Below are positions 1-6,224 of a DNA stretch of 8,123 nt, one piece after another. Under the pieces are notes generated by a model, which worked only from the letters and a program-made list of their open reading frames with translations, searched no databases and had not been told where the DNA came from. The stretch lies in the NCBI GenBank assembly GCA_007123395.1, contig SKLD01000213.1:1-8123 (forward strand). Direction: 5' to 3'. A program made the position numbers and the translations under genes. Every line of letters begins with the position of its first letter. Within the stretch, counting starts at the first letter, position 1. The DNA comes from Opitutales bacterium. Its GTDB lineage: Bacteria > Verrucomicrobiota > Verrucomicrobiia > Opitutales > Oceanipulchritudinaceae.

Positions 1-117
1 GCAGGGACGGATAACCCGCCCGGCGGGATACCATTCAAGAAACGGATACGGTCCGGTATGCGCCGAATTCCAAAGCGGCGGAACGCCGGGCCAGAGAGGC
101 ATGTCGGTGGTCTTCAT
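1..117 (-). CDS. N-terminus of a possible alpha/beta hydrolase, cut by the window edge
   Basis: An open frame of 39 codons runs from an ATG at 117 to the left edge without a stop. It begins MKTTDMPLWPGVPPLWN and continues with a P/W/Y-rich stretch (HTGPYPFLEWYPAGRVIRPC). This resembles the short 'LWPxGxPP...' lead-in that precedes the first beta strand and the PGGGY oxyanion loop in small esterase/acetylxylan-esterase-like alpha/beta hydrolases, but that diagnostic loop would lie outside the window. A second ATG at 102 is an alternative start. The gene follows rnhB by 22 bases on the same strand, so it may be the last member seen of an rnhC-rnhB operon. No strong Shine-Dalgarno sequence is visible. 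The family guess is weak; the existence of a gene is somewhat better supported. Confidence 0.42.
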   Translation of the reverse strand, partial: MKTTDMPLWPGVPPLWNSAHTGPYPFLEWYPAGRVIRPC

Positions 118-139
118 TTGTTTTCAAATTGCGGGAATA

Positions 140-856
140 TTAGTGCGCTTTGTCATCTGTAGGCAGCACCTTGCGGAGAAAACGGGTGCGGTGTTCGGGG
201 CAGCGCCCGTGTTGGTGGAGGGCGGCGCGGTGGGCACCGGTGCCGTAGCCGACGTGCCGGTCGAAGCCGTAGGCGGGATATCGCGGGGCGAGTTCGCGCA
301 TGCGGCGGTCGCGGGTGACTTTGGCGACGATGGAAGCGAGCGCGATGACGAGCGAAGAGGCGTCGCCCTTCACGACGGCCTCGTGGCGGTACGGGAAGCC
401 TTTGAGCGGGAGCCCGTCGACGAGGAGCCGCACGGCGGGCGGCGCGACGGCGTCGAAGAGCGGACCGGCGGCGTCCGACGCTACCGGGACGGCGAGATCC
501 TCCCCAAGGGCGGCGACGGCGCGGGCCATGGCGAGCTTGGTGGCGCCGAGGATGTTGGCGGTCTCGATTTCGGCGACGGAGGCTTCGCCGGGGGCGAAGC
601 GCAGAAGGTCCCCTGCGGCGGCGGCTCCGATCTCAGCGAGAACGCCTTCCCGCACGGACGCCGGCAGCGTCTTGGAGTCGCCCGCGACGGCGGCGAGTCC
701 GTGCAGCGCGTCGGCCGTGAGGACATCCGCGCGCACGGCCACGGCGGCGGCCACGACCGGGCCGGCGAGCGCCCCGCGTCCGGCTTCGTCGATGCCGACA
801 AGCCACGCCGCACCGTCGAGGCGGGCGCGGTCGAACGCTAGCGGCGCGGCGTCCAC
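140..856 (-). CDS. rnhB: Ribonuclease HII
   Basis: This 238-residue protein is a cytoplasmic endonuclease that cuts the RNA strand of RNA/DNA hybrids and starts removal of single ribonucleotides from DNA. The family motifs are all present in order: GIDEAGRGALAGP at 21-33 (catalytic D23 and E24), DSK at 60-62, the VDG aspartate D147, KGD with D165, ASIVAKVTRDR at 174-184, the HVGYGT-x2-H segment at 201-209, and the C-terminal G-x-CP-x-HR block near 217-223. The spacing of D147 to D165 (18) matches the E. coli enzyme (D108 to D126). The start is a GTG at 856, which places the first 19 bases inside the end of rnhC, so translation is probably coupled. Length is normal for the family. Alanine-rich insertions reflect the high GC. 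Confidence 0.96.
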   Translation of the reverse strand: MDAAPLAFDRARLDGAAWLVGIDEAGRGALAGPVVAAAVAVRADVLTADALHGLAAVAGDSKTLPASVREGVLAEIGAAAAGDLLRFAPGEASVAEIETANILGATKLAMARAVAALGEDLAVPVASDAAGPLFDAVAPPAVRLLVDGLPLKGFPYRHEAVVKGDASSLVIALASIVAKVTRDRRMRELAPRYPAYGFDRHVGYGTGAHRAALHQHGRCPEHRTRFLRKVLPTDDKAH

Positions 857-1833
857 TTCGGCTTTTCGGGCACGGGCAGCCCGAGAATTTCGTAGGCGGT
901 CTTGAAGTGGACCTTGGCGAAGTCCTTGAGGCGGTGCGCGCCGAGCTTGGCGACAAGTTCCTTGCCCTGCGTGCGCACGGCGGCGCTCGCGCCCTTCTTG
1001 AGCGGTTCGCCGAACTCCTTGCTCAGCTTGCCCATCTGGCGGACGAACTCGGCCCGCGCGCAGATGGAGGCCGCCGCCACGACGGGATCGTCCTCCGCCT
1101 TCGTGCGCATGCGCAGGTCGAAGTCGATGCCGTCTTTCTTCAACTGCTGTTGCGTGAGGGGCGCTTTGCTGAACTGGTCAACGAGCCCCCACTCCACCGT
1201 GCGCTCCTGCAGCGCGGCGGCGAGGGAACGGGCATGGTACCAAGCGAGGAGTTTGTTGAGGTTGGCATTGGGCTTGGACATCAGCTCGTTGTAGCGCGCC
1301 ATGCCCGCGAAGGTCTTCTTCACGACAACGCCCTTCGTTTTGAGAATGATTTTTTCAAGTCGCAGGATGCTTCCGTCGGTCATGGCCTTGGAGTCTTTCA
1401 CGCCCTCCTCGCGCCACTGGCGCACCATATCACCGTCGGCGATGACGCAGCACGAAACGAGCGGGCCGAAGACATCACCCTTTCCCGCCTCGTCGAGACC
1501 GGCGTGCGGCTCGTAATACTCTGGTTTGTGAAACTCCTCGTAGCCGAGCTGGGGCGATTTCGTTACCTCGGGTTCGAGGATGTTTTGCACGAAGCCCTGC
1601 GTGCCCTTGCCCTGGATGACGACCTTGCCGCTCTTGTAAGCGACGATATTGATGCCCTCATAGGGTGCCTTGAAGGCAAACCGCGAGTGGGCGACGTCGT
1701 AAAAGGCGTAGAGCCGCTTGTCGCAGATCTTCTCGAGGGCCCCGAGTTGCTCTTCGTCCAGTTTGATCGTGTAGGAGCTGAGGACCTTGGGTTCGTCCTC
1801 TGTCTCCGGCTTGCGTTTCTTCCATTTCGCCAT
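838..1833 (-). CDS. rnhC: Ribonuclease HIII
   Basis: This 331-residue protein is the second type 2 RNase H of the window. It hydrolyses RNA in RNA/DNA hybrids, including R-loops and primers. Residues 18-90 form the N-terminal TBP-like substrate-binding domain typical of HIII (pattern with YAFYDVAHSRFAFKAPYEGI and VVIQGKGTQGFVQNIL). The catalytic domain follows: DEAGKGDVFGPLV from 114 (D114, E115), DSK at 147-149, VDQF with D219, TKAE with E247 and AAASICAR after it. This is the D-E-D-E set of HIII. The C-terminus has KVHFKTAYEI, a family signature. The frame stays open upstream to 2010, but the added residues look non-homologous, so I chose the ATG at 1833. It stops with TAG at 838-840. RNase HI and HIII seldom coexist in a genome; HII and HIII often do. 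Confidence 0.95.
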   Translation of the reverse strand: MAKWKKRKPETEDEPKVLSSYTIKLDEEQLGALEKICDKRLYAFYDVAHSRFAFKAPYEGINIVAYKSGKVVIQGKGTQGFVQNILEPEVTKSPQLGYEEFHKPEYYEPHAGLDEAGKGDVFGPLVSCCVIADGDMVRQWREEGVKDSKAMTDGSILRLEKIILKTKGVVVKKTFAGMARYNELMSKPNANLNKLLAWYHARSLAAALQERTVEWGLVDQFSKAPLTQQQLKKDGIDFDLRMRTKAEDDPVVAAASICARAEFVRQMGKLSKEFGEPLKKGASAAVRTQGKELVAKLGAHRLKDFAKVHFKTAYEILGLPVPEKPKWTPRR

Positions 1834-1880
1834 GATCCGCCCATTGTCCCGCCCTACCCGTCCCATGCCAGAAAAATCTC
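1833..1880. repeat. 48-base direct repeat with G-quadruplex motif, copy 1
   Basis: This segment matches 2707-2754 at 47 of 48 positions in the same orientation; the only difference is A at 1865 against G at 2739. On the minus strand it contains GGGACGGGTAGGGCGGG (runs at 1848-1850, 1852-1854, 1857-1859, 1862-1864) and a fifth GGG at 1840-1842. Loops are 1, 2, 2 and 5 bases, which meets the usual G3N1-7 quadruplex rule. The repeat ends on the first base of the rnhC start codon, so the whole motif would lie in the last 47 bases of the rnhC leader. No terminal inverted repeats or coding capacity are seen. Confidence 0.93.
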
Positions 1881-1970
1881 GCCGCGCGGCGGCGGGCCTG
1901 TTTGGCAGAGGGAAAATCACGGGGGCTGCCGATGACAAAGCCAGCCGCCGGCGCGGAAGAGGGTGATTAG

Positions 1971-2001
1971 TTGAACCAAACGGATTGACAACCTGTATAG
2001 T
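1971..2001 (+). promoter_or_regulatory. Candidate promoter of the toxin-antitoxin pair
   Basis: A TATAGT hexamer at 1996-2001, preceded by TG, is a good -10 element (one mismatch to TATAAT). The best -35 at a usable distance is TTGAAC at 1971-1976, with a long 19-base spacer. Transcription would begin near 2008 and leave about 15 bases before the antitoxin ATG. A perfect TTGACA at 1985-1990 is too close to this -10 to pair with it. Confidence 0.4.
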
Positions 2002-2023
2002 GTGTTGCAACTTTGTGGCACAA
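1985..2023. promoter_or_regulatory. Candidate antitoxin operator (inverted repeats over the promoter)
   Basis: Two small dyads sit at the start of the toxin-antitoxin operon. TTGACAAC at 1985-1992 is nearly the reverse complement of GTTGCAA at 2004-2010 (one inserted base), and the pair is placed symmetrically around the TATAGT box. TTGTG-G-CACAA at 2013-2023 is a perfect interrupted palindrome that runs into the antitoxin start codon. Phd/YefM antitoxins and their toxin complexes commonly autoregulate by binding such dyads. The assignment is by position and symmetry only. Confidence 0.35.
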
Positions 2024-2268
2024 TGAAGTCAGTCAATATCCGCAGCCTGAAGCACGATACCGGACAAGTCCTGCGACGCGTTGGGCTCGGAGAGTCGATC
2101 ATTATACGGCGCCGGAACCAGCCGCTCGCCCTCTTGAAACCGCTGGAACCGGCGGATGAGAATGCCGTGGTCCCTGACTTCCGGCAGAGGTTGCACGACG
2201 TCTACGGTGACGCCGAATTGAAGACAACGGCGACCGACGTTTTAAGCGAAGAGCGTGGAGACCGATGA
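2023..2268 (+). CDS. Phd/YefM-family antitoxin
   Basis: This 81-residue protein has the N-terminal fold pattern of Phd/YefM antitoxins: a short strand MKSVNIRSLK, a helix with HDTGQVLRRVGLGE at 11-24, then the strand pair SIIIRRRNQPLALLKPL at 25-41. These make the dimeric DNA-binding half. The remaining 40 residues are charged and probably disordered until they wrap the toxin (FRQRLHDVYGD at 53-63). The ATG at 2023 is preferred over the upstream in-frame ATG at 2002, because the family begins at this methionine and 2002 would overlap the promoter. It overlaps the toxin gene by four bases (ATGA at 2265-2268), the usual coupling in type II modules. It is encoded opposite to both flanking minus-strand genes. 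Confidence 0.85.
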   Translation: MKSVNIRSLKHDTGQVLRRVGLGESIIIRRRNQPLALLKPLEPADENAVVPDFRQRLHDVYGDAELKTTATDVLSEERGDR

Positions 2269-2702
2269 AAGCCTATGCGGACACGGGCTTCATCTGTTCT
2301 CTCTACGCTCCCGATGCGCACACGGAGCGCGCCGTTCGGCAAATGGAGCGAGGGAAGGATGGCGTCTTCCTCTCTTGGCTGAACCAAGTGGAGTTTCGAA
2401 ATGCCCTGCGGTTGCGCGTCTTCCGGAAGGAGATCACGCCCGCCCAGCGCGACGCTTCACTGAATCACTTTCTGGCGGACGTGAACGCGGGGGTTTGGCA
2501 GGCAGTCGAGCCGGCGCACGAGGCCGTGCTGACCGAGACAGAGCGTCTGAGTGCCCTCTATTCTGAGAAAATTGGCGCAAGAACGCTCGATATTCTACAT
2601 GTTGCCATGTCGATTGTTTTGGGAAGTAACCGGTTTCTCAGCTTCGATAAACGGCAGCTCAAGCTGGCGAAAGCGGCGGGTGTTGCGGCACCGGGTTTGT
2701 GA
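2265..2702 (+). CDS. PIN-domain (VapC-type) ribonuclease toxin
   Basis: This 145-residue protein is a single PIN domain, a Mg2+-dependent RNase usually acting on tRNA or rRNA and held inactive by the cognate antitoxin. The four acidic active-site residues are all present: D6 in YADTGF, E43 in NQVEFRNAL, D109 in RTLDILHVA and D128 in FLSFDKRQ. It ends LAKAAGV, as VapC toxins often do. Length is typical. Its ATG overlaps the antitoxin stop, so the two are translationally coupled. The stop at 2700-2702 lies only four bases before the second copy of the 48-base repeat, and the next gene converges from the other strand. Nothing suggests inactivation. The RNA target cannot be read from sequence. 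Confidence 0.9.
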   Translation: MKAYADTGFICSLYAPDAHTERAVRQMERGKDGVFLSWLNQVEFRNALRLRVFRKEITPAQRDASLNHFLADVNAGVWQAVEPAHEAVLTETERLSALYSEKIGARTLDILHVAMSIVLGSNRFLSFDKRQLKLAKAAGVAAPGL

Positions 2703-2706
2703 CCGC

Positions 2707-2754
2707 TGATCCGCCCATTGTCCCGCCCTACCCGTCCCGTGCCAGAAAAATCTC
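2707..2754. repeat. 48-base direct repeat with G-quadruplex motif, copy 2
   Basis: This is the second copy of the element at 1833-1880 (47/48 identical, same orientation, offset 874). It fills almost the whole 50-base gap between the convergent toxin gene (ends 2702) and the beta-propeller gene (ends 2753), and it includes two bases of the latter's TGA stop. C-runs at 2714-2716, 2722-2724, 2726-2728, 2731-2733 and 2736-2738 give the same five-run G-quadruplex motif on the minus strand. Similarity stops abruptly at both ends. Confidence 0.93.
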
Positions 2755-3523
2755 ACGGCTCTTCCGGCGAAGAAACCCGCACGCCGACACGGAAGAATAC
2801 GCCTGTTTCCTCGGGAAGAGCGGGGGCTTCGAGCGTCAGTGCGGTGTCGCCGGGACCAGGAATCACGTCCACAAGTCCCGGCACGGAATCCCATCCGTCC
2901 GGTGCGGACGGATCCGCGGAGACCTCGACGGTGTAGCGGCGCGTCGCCCGGACAGGCTGGACGCGGATCATGATCGCGGGGCCGATTGCGAGGCTTGTGA
3001 TGGAGAAACGGGAGACGGGATCATTCGGATCGAGGGCGGCGATAAACTGCGAACGCAGCGGCATTCCCTTTGCGGTCGGATCCTCCATGTCGAGATGCGC
3101 CCACGACGCGCCCTCCCCCGGAAAAAAACCATGTTCTTGATACCAGTCGATGGGCACGCCGCCATCGGACTCGAAATACGCGCGCACAACCGTATCAACG
3201 GCAATCTCCGTGTCCGTGCGCGGATTGTCCATCCGCCCGTCGCTCCAACGATAAAAACGGGCACCGGTCTCGGGAACAGCCTCCACCGGGGCGCCCTCCC
3301 CGCCCGGCGGCAACCACTGCTCGGTTTCACCCATGAACCCGCCGCCCGGACCCGGCTCATAGCGAAGCTGAAGCGGATCGACAGCCCCCGCCACATTGAA
3401 TTGCGTGGCCTCACGGGTCGTCGCGTCCATGATGTAAAGACGGCTCCCGTGCCGGTTCCATGTCATGCCGCGCGGATTTTCCATGCCAAGGGCGAAAGCC
3501 TTTTCGAAAACGGCACTGGTCAC
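2753..3523 (-). CDS. 3' part of the interrupted secreted beta-propeller gene
   Basis: This open stretch of 256 codons is in the same frame as the gene at 3527-4249 and is separated from it only by a TAG and one codon. It is the remainder of one 498-codon gene, not an independent gene. It carries the end of the split blade (ALGMENPRGMTWNRHGSRLY, then IMDATTREATQFNV). A spacer follows with a degenerate 'GVPIDWYQEHGF...FIAALDPNDPVSRF' segment, common before the C-terminal domain of verrucomicrobial secreted proteins. The last ~75 residues form the module RYTVEVSADPSAPDGWDSV ... VFFRVGV. It has no signal peptide, so even if re-initiated at the GTG (3523) or ATG (3484) the product would not be exported. 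It ends at TGA inside repeat copy 2. Confidence 0.72.
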   Translation of the reverse strand: MTSAVFEKAFALGMENPRGMTWNRHGSRLYIMDATTREATQFNVAGAVDPLQLRYEPGPGGGFMGETEQWLPPGGEGAPVEAVPETGARFYRWSDGRMDNPRTDTEIAVDTVVRAYFESDGGVPIDWYQEHGFFPGEGASWAHLDMEDPTAKGMPLRSQFIAALDPNDPVSRFSITSLAIGPAIMIRVQPVRATRRYTVEVSADPSAPDGWDSVPGLVDVIPGPGDTALTLEAPALPEETGVFFRVGVRVSSPEEP

Positions 3524-3526
3524 GTT

Positions 3527-3529
3527 CTA
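3527..3529 (-). other. In-frame amber codon splitting the beta-propeller gene
   Basis: The codon is TAG (cta on the plus strand) at position 241 of the 498-codon frame. Aligning the blade VHQFSMATPWDIE (residues 181-193) with VQQYGLGQA-stop-NVT (232-244) puts the stop exactly opposite W190, whose codon is TGG. One G-to-A change would explain it. TAG is used as a genuine stop by rnhC in this window, so reassignment of the codon is unlikely. Confidence 0.85.
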
Positions 3530-4249
3530 TGCCTGCCCAAGCCCGTATTGCTGGACTTCACGTAATTCCGTGTCGAGCAGGTACATCACTGTGCCGTCGG
3601 GGTTGAACTCAAGACCCCGGACGGCCGCGTGCCTTGCGGATATATCGAGTTGCCCGTCGGGAACGATGGTTTCGATATCCCATGGGGTGGCCATTGAAAA
3701 TTGATGTACCCGCGCCTGATCGCGGTCCTCCACGTAAAATGCCCTGCCGTCGGGCCGGAAGTGAATAGCATGGCCGCGCGTGACTTCCCCGGCGAAGCTC
3801 CGGTAACCCGAGAACCGCGCCGAACGCACATCGCCGGGCTCGGGCATGTCGAACGCCCACAGCTCGGTCCGGTTCCAGAGCCACATGCGGTCGAGCGTTT
3901 CGCGTTTCACAAAGATCCCGTGACCGACGGACTCCGTCTGCGCGCGCGTGCCGAAATAGGGCGTTGTGTCAAACGCATACAGGAATTGCGCGGTGCCAAG
4001 GTCACCCCGGGTCTGCAACTCGTAGACCACGACATTGCGGCTCTGTCTCCCATGAATGAAGAGCAAGGTGTCCGCATCCACCAAGTCCATGCAGCGGGTG
4101 TTTTCCGTGACCGCTGCCGTCGCCAGACGCTTGCCCGAGTCCACAAGACCGGCAATATCCCAATTCGGGTCGGTCGCCGCCGCCATGGCGTAAACCGTGG
4201 AAAGCAGAACCGCGCACCCCGTCGCCAATTGACGCACTTGTGTCTTCAT
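3527..4249 (-). CDS. 5' part of an interrupted secreted beta-propeller protein
   Basis: The 240-residue product starts with a signal peptide (basic MKTQVRQ, hydrophobic LATGCAVLLSTVYAMAA to about residue 25) and would be exported. The rest is built of propeller-like repeats of about 50 residues, each with a '(F/Y)-x-(M/L)' strand, a turn with G/W and D, and an 'x-x-F-x-PDG-x-x-(F/M)Y' strand. Examples are VVVYELQTRGDL at 73-84, LWAFDMPEPGDV at 130-141 with HFRPDGRAFYVED, and VHQFSMATPWDI at 181-192 with EFNPDGTVMYLLD. This is the pattern of WD40/YVTN-like extracellular propellers of unknown ligand. Translation stops at TAG 3527-3529 and the frame continues downstream, so the gene is best treated as disrupted. 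The start ATG at 4249 lies 99 bases after the BNR_4 gene, probably in the same transcript. Confidence 0.82.
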   Translation of the reverse strand: MKTQVRQLATGCAVLLSTVYAMAAATDPNWDIAGLVDSGKRLATAAVTENTRCMDLVDADTLLFIHGRQSRNVVVYELQTRGDLGTAQFLYAFDTTPYFGTRAQTESVGHGIFVKRETLDRMWLWNRTELWAFDMPEPGDVRSARFSGYRSFAGEVTRGHAIHFRPDGRAFYVEDRDQARVHQFSMATPWDIETIVPDGQLDISARHAAVRGLEFNPDGTVMYLLDTELREVQQYGLGQA

Positions 4250-4348
4250 ACTCGGCGGAGGTCAGCGGGAAACGCCACCATTGTCAATCCGCGCCCACGG
4301 CCGCTTGCGCCGGTTGCAGGCGGAGGAGGCCTGCGCGCGGAGAGCACC
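4250..4348. other. 99-base gap between the two propeller genes
   Basis: The gap between the BNR_4 gene stop and the next start on the minus strand holds no convincing promoter. A GCAGGC/GCCTGC dyad at 4316-4321 and 4329-4334 (7-base loop) could form a short hairpin but has no T-tract on either strand, so I do not call a terminator. Co-transcription of the two genes is therefore likely. Confidence 0.3.
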
Positions 4349-6169
4349 TTATTGCGCGACGCTCAGGCGAACGAAGACGGGCTGTGCGGGCGCTTCGCCC
4401 GGCGGGAAGGCGACTTCGCGCAGCTCGATGTCTCCGGAGGCGTCGACGACGGTTTCGGTCCACGGGCCCTCGCGCCATTCGGCCAGATCGTCCGACCACT
4501 CGACGATGTAGTTGATGTCGCCGAGTGAGGTGTCTTTGCGGTAGAGAAAGGAGAATTGTCCGTCGGGGCTTTGGGAGAATGCGGGCATACCGCCTTGCGC
4601 AACGGTGCCGACGGTGCCATGGCCGGGTTGCGCGGGATCCATGCCGAGAGCGTATTTGAGCAAATTGGGTATACCGTCACGCGCCGGGTCGGCATCGGGC
4701 AGCCGTTCCGCCTCCTCCAAACCGTCGAAGGCGACGATCCATTCGGCGAAGGTCGCGGAGGCGCCTTCCGGCACGGGCAGATCGGCGAACGGTATTCGCA
4801 CGACGGACACCGGTCGGCCCGCCGCTGTGTTGGGGAGGAACGGCATGGCCGTGAGCCAGATTTCTTCCCGCGTGTCCCACGCCCAGCGCTCGAATTCCGG
4901 ATCGGAGGCACGTAGATTGGTGGAATCGATGACCTGCGGCGCCGTCCATTCGTCAAACGGATATTGCGACGCGGAGGCGACCGTCCGGTTGCCGAAGTCC
5001 TCCTCTTGCCACGCAACGTAAACGCGCGCGCCGATATGGAAGCTGCGGGCCTGCGAAAGCTCCACACCCGTGCCCGAGACATTCTGCCAGAACCTGGTGT
5101 AGCGGGTGTCGGTGACGGCGGCGGGGCCATGCACGGTGTCGTCTTCATCGATCCAGAAGTGAAAGATCTGGACATAGCCGCCATCGTCCTGTCTGCGGTA
5201 AAAGCCGTGGATGAATCCCTGCCCGTCGGCCATCAGATCCCAGCGATGGTCAAGCATGGAGTCGGTCTTGGCGGGATCGATGATTGTGCCCTCCCGCGGT
5301 TCGACGGGCACGGTAAGGTTTGTGCCGTCGAGCCGCTGCCAGCGCCCGGCGGCGGCATTGAACTTGATGACGCTGAGATCCTCGTTCGTGCTTGAGCTGC
5401 CTGACTGGCGATGCGTGTAACCAACGTAGAGGTCGTCGCCGCGGAAGACGGCGTCATGCGAGACATACTGGGCGAAAATTCCGGTGTCCGTGAAGAGCCG
5501 TCCGTCGGAGGCGCGCGTGCCCGGAAAGGCGGACCATGTCTGTGTGTCCGCGTCGAGGACGAAGAGCGCGTGCCCCGACCCGGACCGACGGATGGCGAGC
5601 GTCATGAGTCCGGTTTCGGGGTGTTTGGAAAAGCGCCAGTAGGTGGAACGCGTGCCACTCGACCACCCGGGGATACCGTTGCCGGAACGGTTCACCAGAT
5701 CACCCGTCCATCCCTCGTGCACGGGCTCGGCGGAAAGGTGGTAGCGGAAGTCGCCGCGCCCGTCGTAGATAAAGTGGGCGTAACCCGCCGTGTCGATGCC
5801 CACCGACATATAGCCGTGCCAGTTCGAGCCCGGCGCGGGGAGGATGGATGCGTCCGCCCCGGTTCGCGCCCAAAGCGACCATGCCTCCGCCCCCGCCTCA
5901 CGCTTCCGCCACTGGATGACGGGCAGACGGTTGAGCGAAATATAGCCGACGACCTGCCACAGCGTGCCCTCGGGATCTTCGAAGGAAGCGAGCGGCTGCC
6001 GGTCTTGGAAGGAATACCCCGCGTTATCCAGGCGGCCGTCCCCGAAGCTGTTGGGCAGGTCGGCGTGGACGAAGAGGTCATCCGCCCCCGCCGACAACAT
6101 GGGCACGGTGCCCATGCCGCAAAGGGACAGGGCCATGGCGAGGAGGGCGGTCATTCGGTGATGGTTCAT
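4349..6169 (-). CDS. Secreted BNR_4-family beta-propeller protein, possibly glycan-active
   Basis: This 606-residue protein has a signal peptide at 1 to about 28 (MNHHRMTALLAMALSLCGMG, then TVPMLSAGA). Residues ~45-445 follow the BNR_4 pattern (PF15892 as I recall it) seen in uncharacterised secreted proteins and near ulvan-lyase propellers. The order is NWHGYMSVGIDTAGYAHFIYD at 116-136, TYWRFSKHPETGLMTLAIRR at 176-195, a SGSGHALFVLDADTQTW strand, YTHRQSGSSSTNEDLSVIKF with the conserved N-E-D-L, WQRLDGTNLTVPVEP at 277-291, and DLMADGQGFIHGFYRR at 311-326. A spacer DADPARDGIPNLLKYALGMD (492-511) and a C-terminal module NYIVEWSDDLAEW ... VFVRLSV (553-604) follow. These two also occur in the neighbouring propeller gene. 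The ATG at 6169 is chosen because the signal peptide starts there; the frame is open to 6361. Enzymatic activity is not proven. Confidence 0.82.
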   Translation of the reverse strand: MNHHRMTALLAMALSLCGMGTVPMLSAGADDLFVHADLPNSFGDGRLDNAGYSFQDRQPLASFEDPEGTLWQVVGYISLNRLPVIQWRKREAGAEAWSLWARTGADASILPAPGSNWHGYMSVGIDTAGYAHFIYDGRGDFRYHLSAEPVHEGWTGDLVNRSGNGIPGWSSGTRSTYWRFSKHPETGLMTLAIRRSGSGHALFVLDADTQTWSAFPGTRASDGRLFTDTGIFAQYVSHDAVFRGDDLYVGYTHRQSGSSSTNEDLSVIKFNAAAGRWQRLDGTNLTVPVEPREGTIIDPAKTDSMLDHRWDLMADGQGFIHGFYRRQDDGGYVQIFHFWIDEDDTVHGPAAVTDTRYTRFWQNVSGTGVELSQARSFHIGARVYVAWQEEDFGNRTVASASQYPFDEWTAPQVIDSTNLRASDPEFERWAWDTREEIWLTAMPFLPNTAAGRPVSVVRIPFADLPVPEGASATFAEWIVAFDGLEEAERLPDADPARDGIPNLLKYALGMDPAQPGHGTVGTVAQGGMPAFSQSPDGQFSFLYRKDTSLGDINYIVEWSDDLAEWREGPWTETVVDASGDIELREVAFPPGEAPAQPVFVRLSVAQ

Positions 6170-6224
6170 ACGGATTCTCTGGAAAACGGTTTTGAGGGTG
6201 GTGAAATTTCCGCGCGGAGCGATG

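Noticed and set aside
15..27. CCCGCC-C-GGCGGG palindrome as an rnhB terminator
   Set aside because: The one-base loop is too small, there is no T-tract, and it lies inside the likely partial coding frame at the left edge.
101..841. 246-codon open frame on the plus strand
   Set aside because: It is antisense to rnhB, which has complete catalytic motifs; the product is low-complexity G/R/E/V-rich as expected from GC-rich antisense frames.
1880..1891. CGCCGCGCGGCG 12-base palindrome beside repeat copy 1
   Set aside because: Absent from copy 2 and expected by chance in such GC-rich sequence; no tail or operator context.
907..1935. 342-codon open frame on the plus strand
   Set aside because: Antisense to rnhC with no recognisable motif; long antisense frames are common at this GC content.
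1985..1990. Perfect TTGACA as -35 of the antitoxin promoter
   Set aside because: At a 16-18-base spacing the downstream hexamers (around 2007-2014) do not resemble a -10; the good TATAGT box is only five bases away.
1834..2010. 59-residue N-terminal extension of RNase HIII
   Set aside because: The extra residues show no family similarity, span the repeat and the toxin-antitoxin promoter, and the family starts close to the ATG at 1833.
2699..3565. 288-codon plus-strand frame after the toxin gene
   Set aside because: Antisense to the propeller gene, whose blades and C-terminal module are recognisable on the minus strand; the product is R/H/G-rich with no motif.
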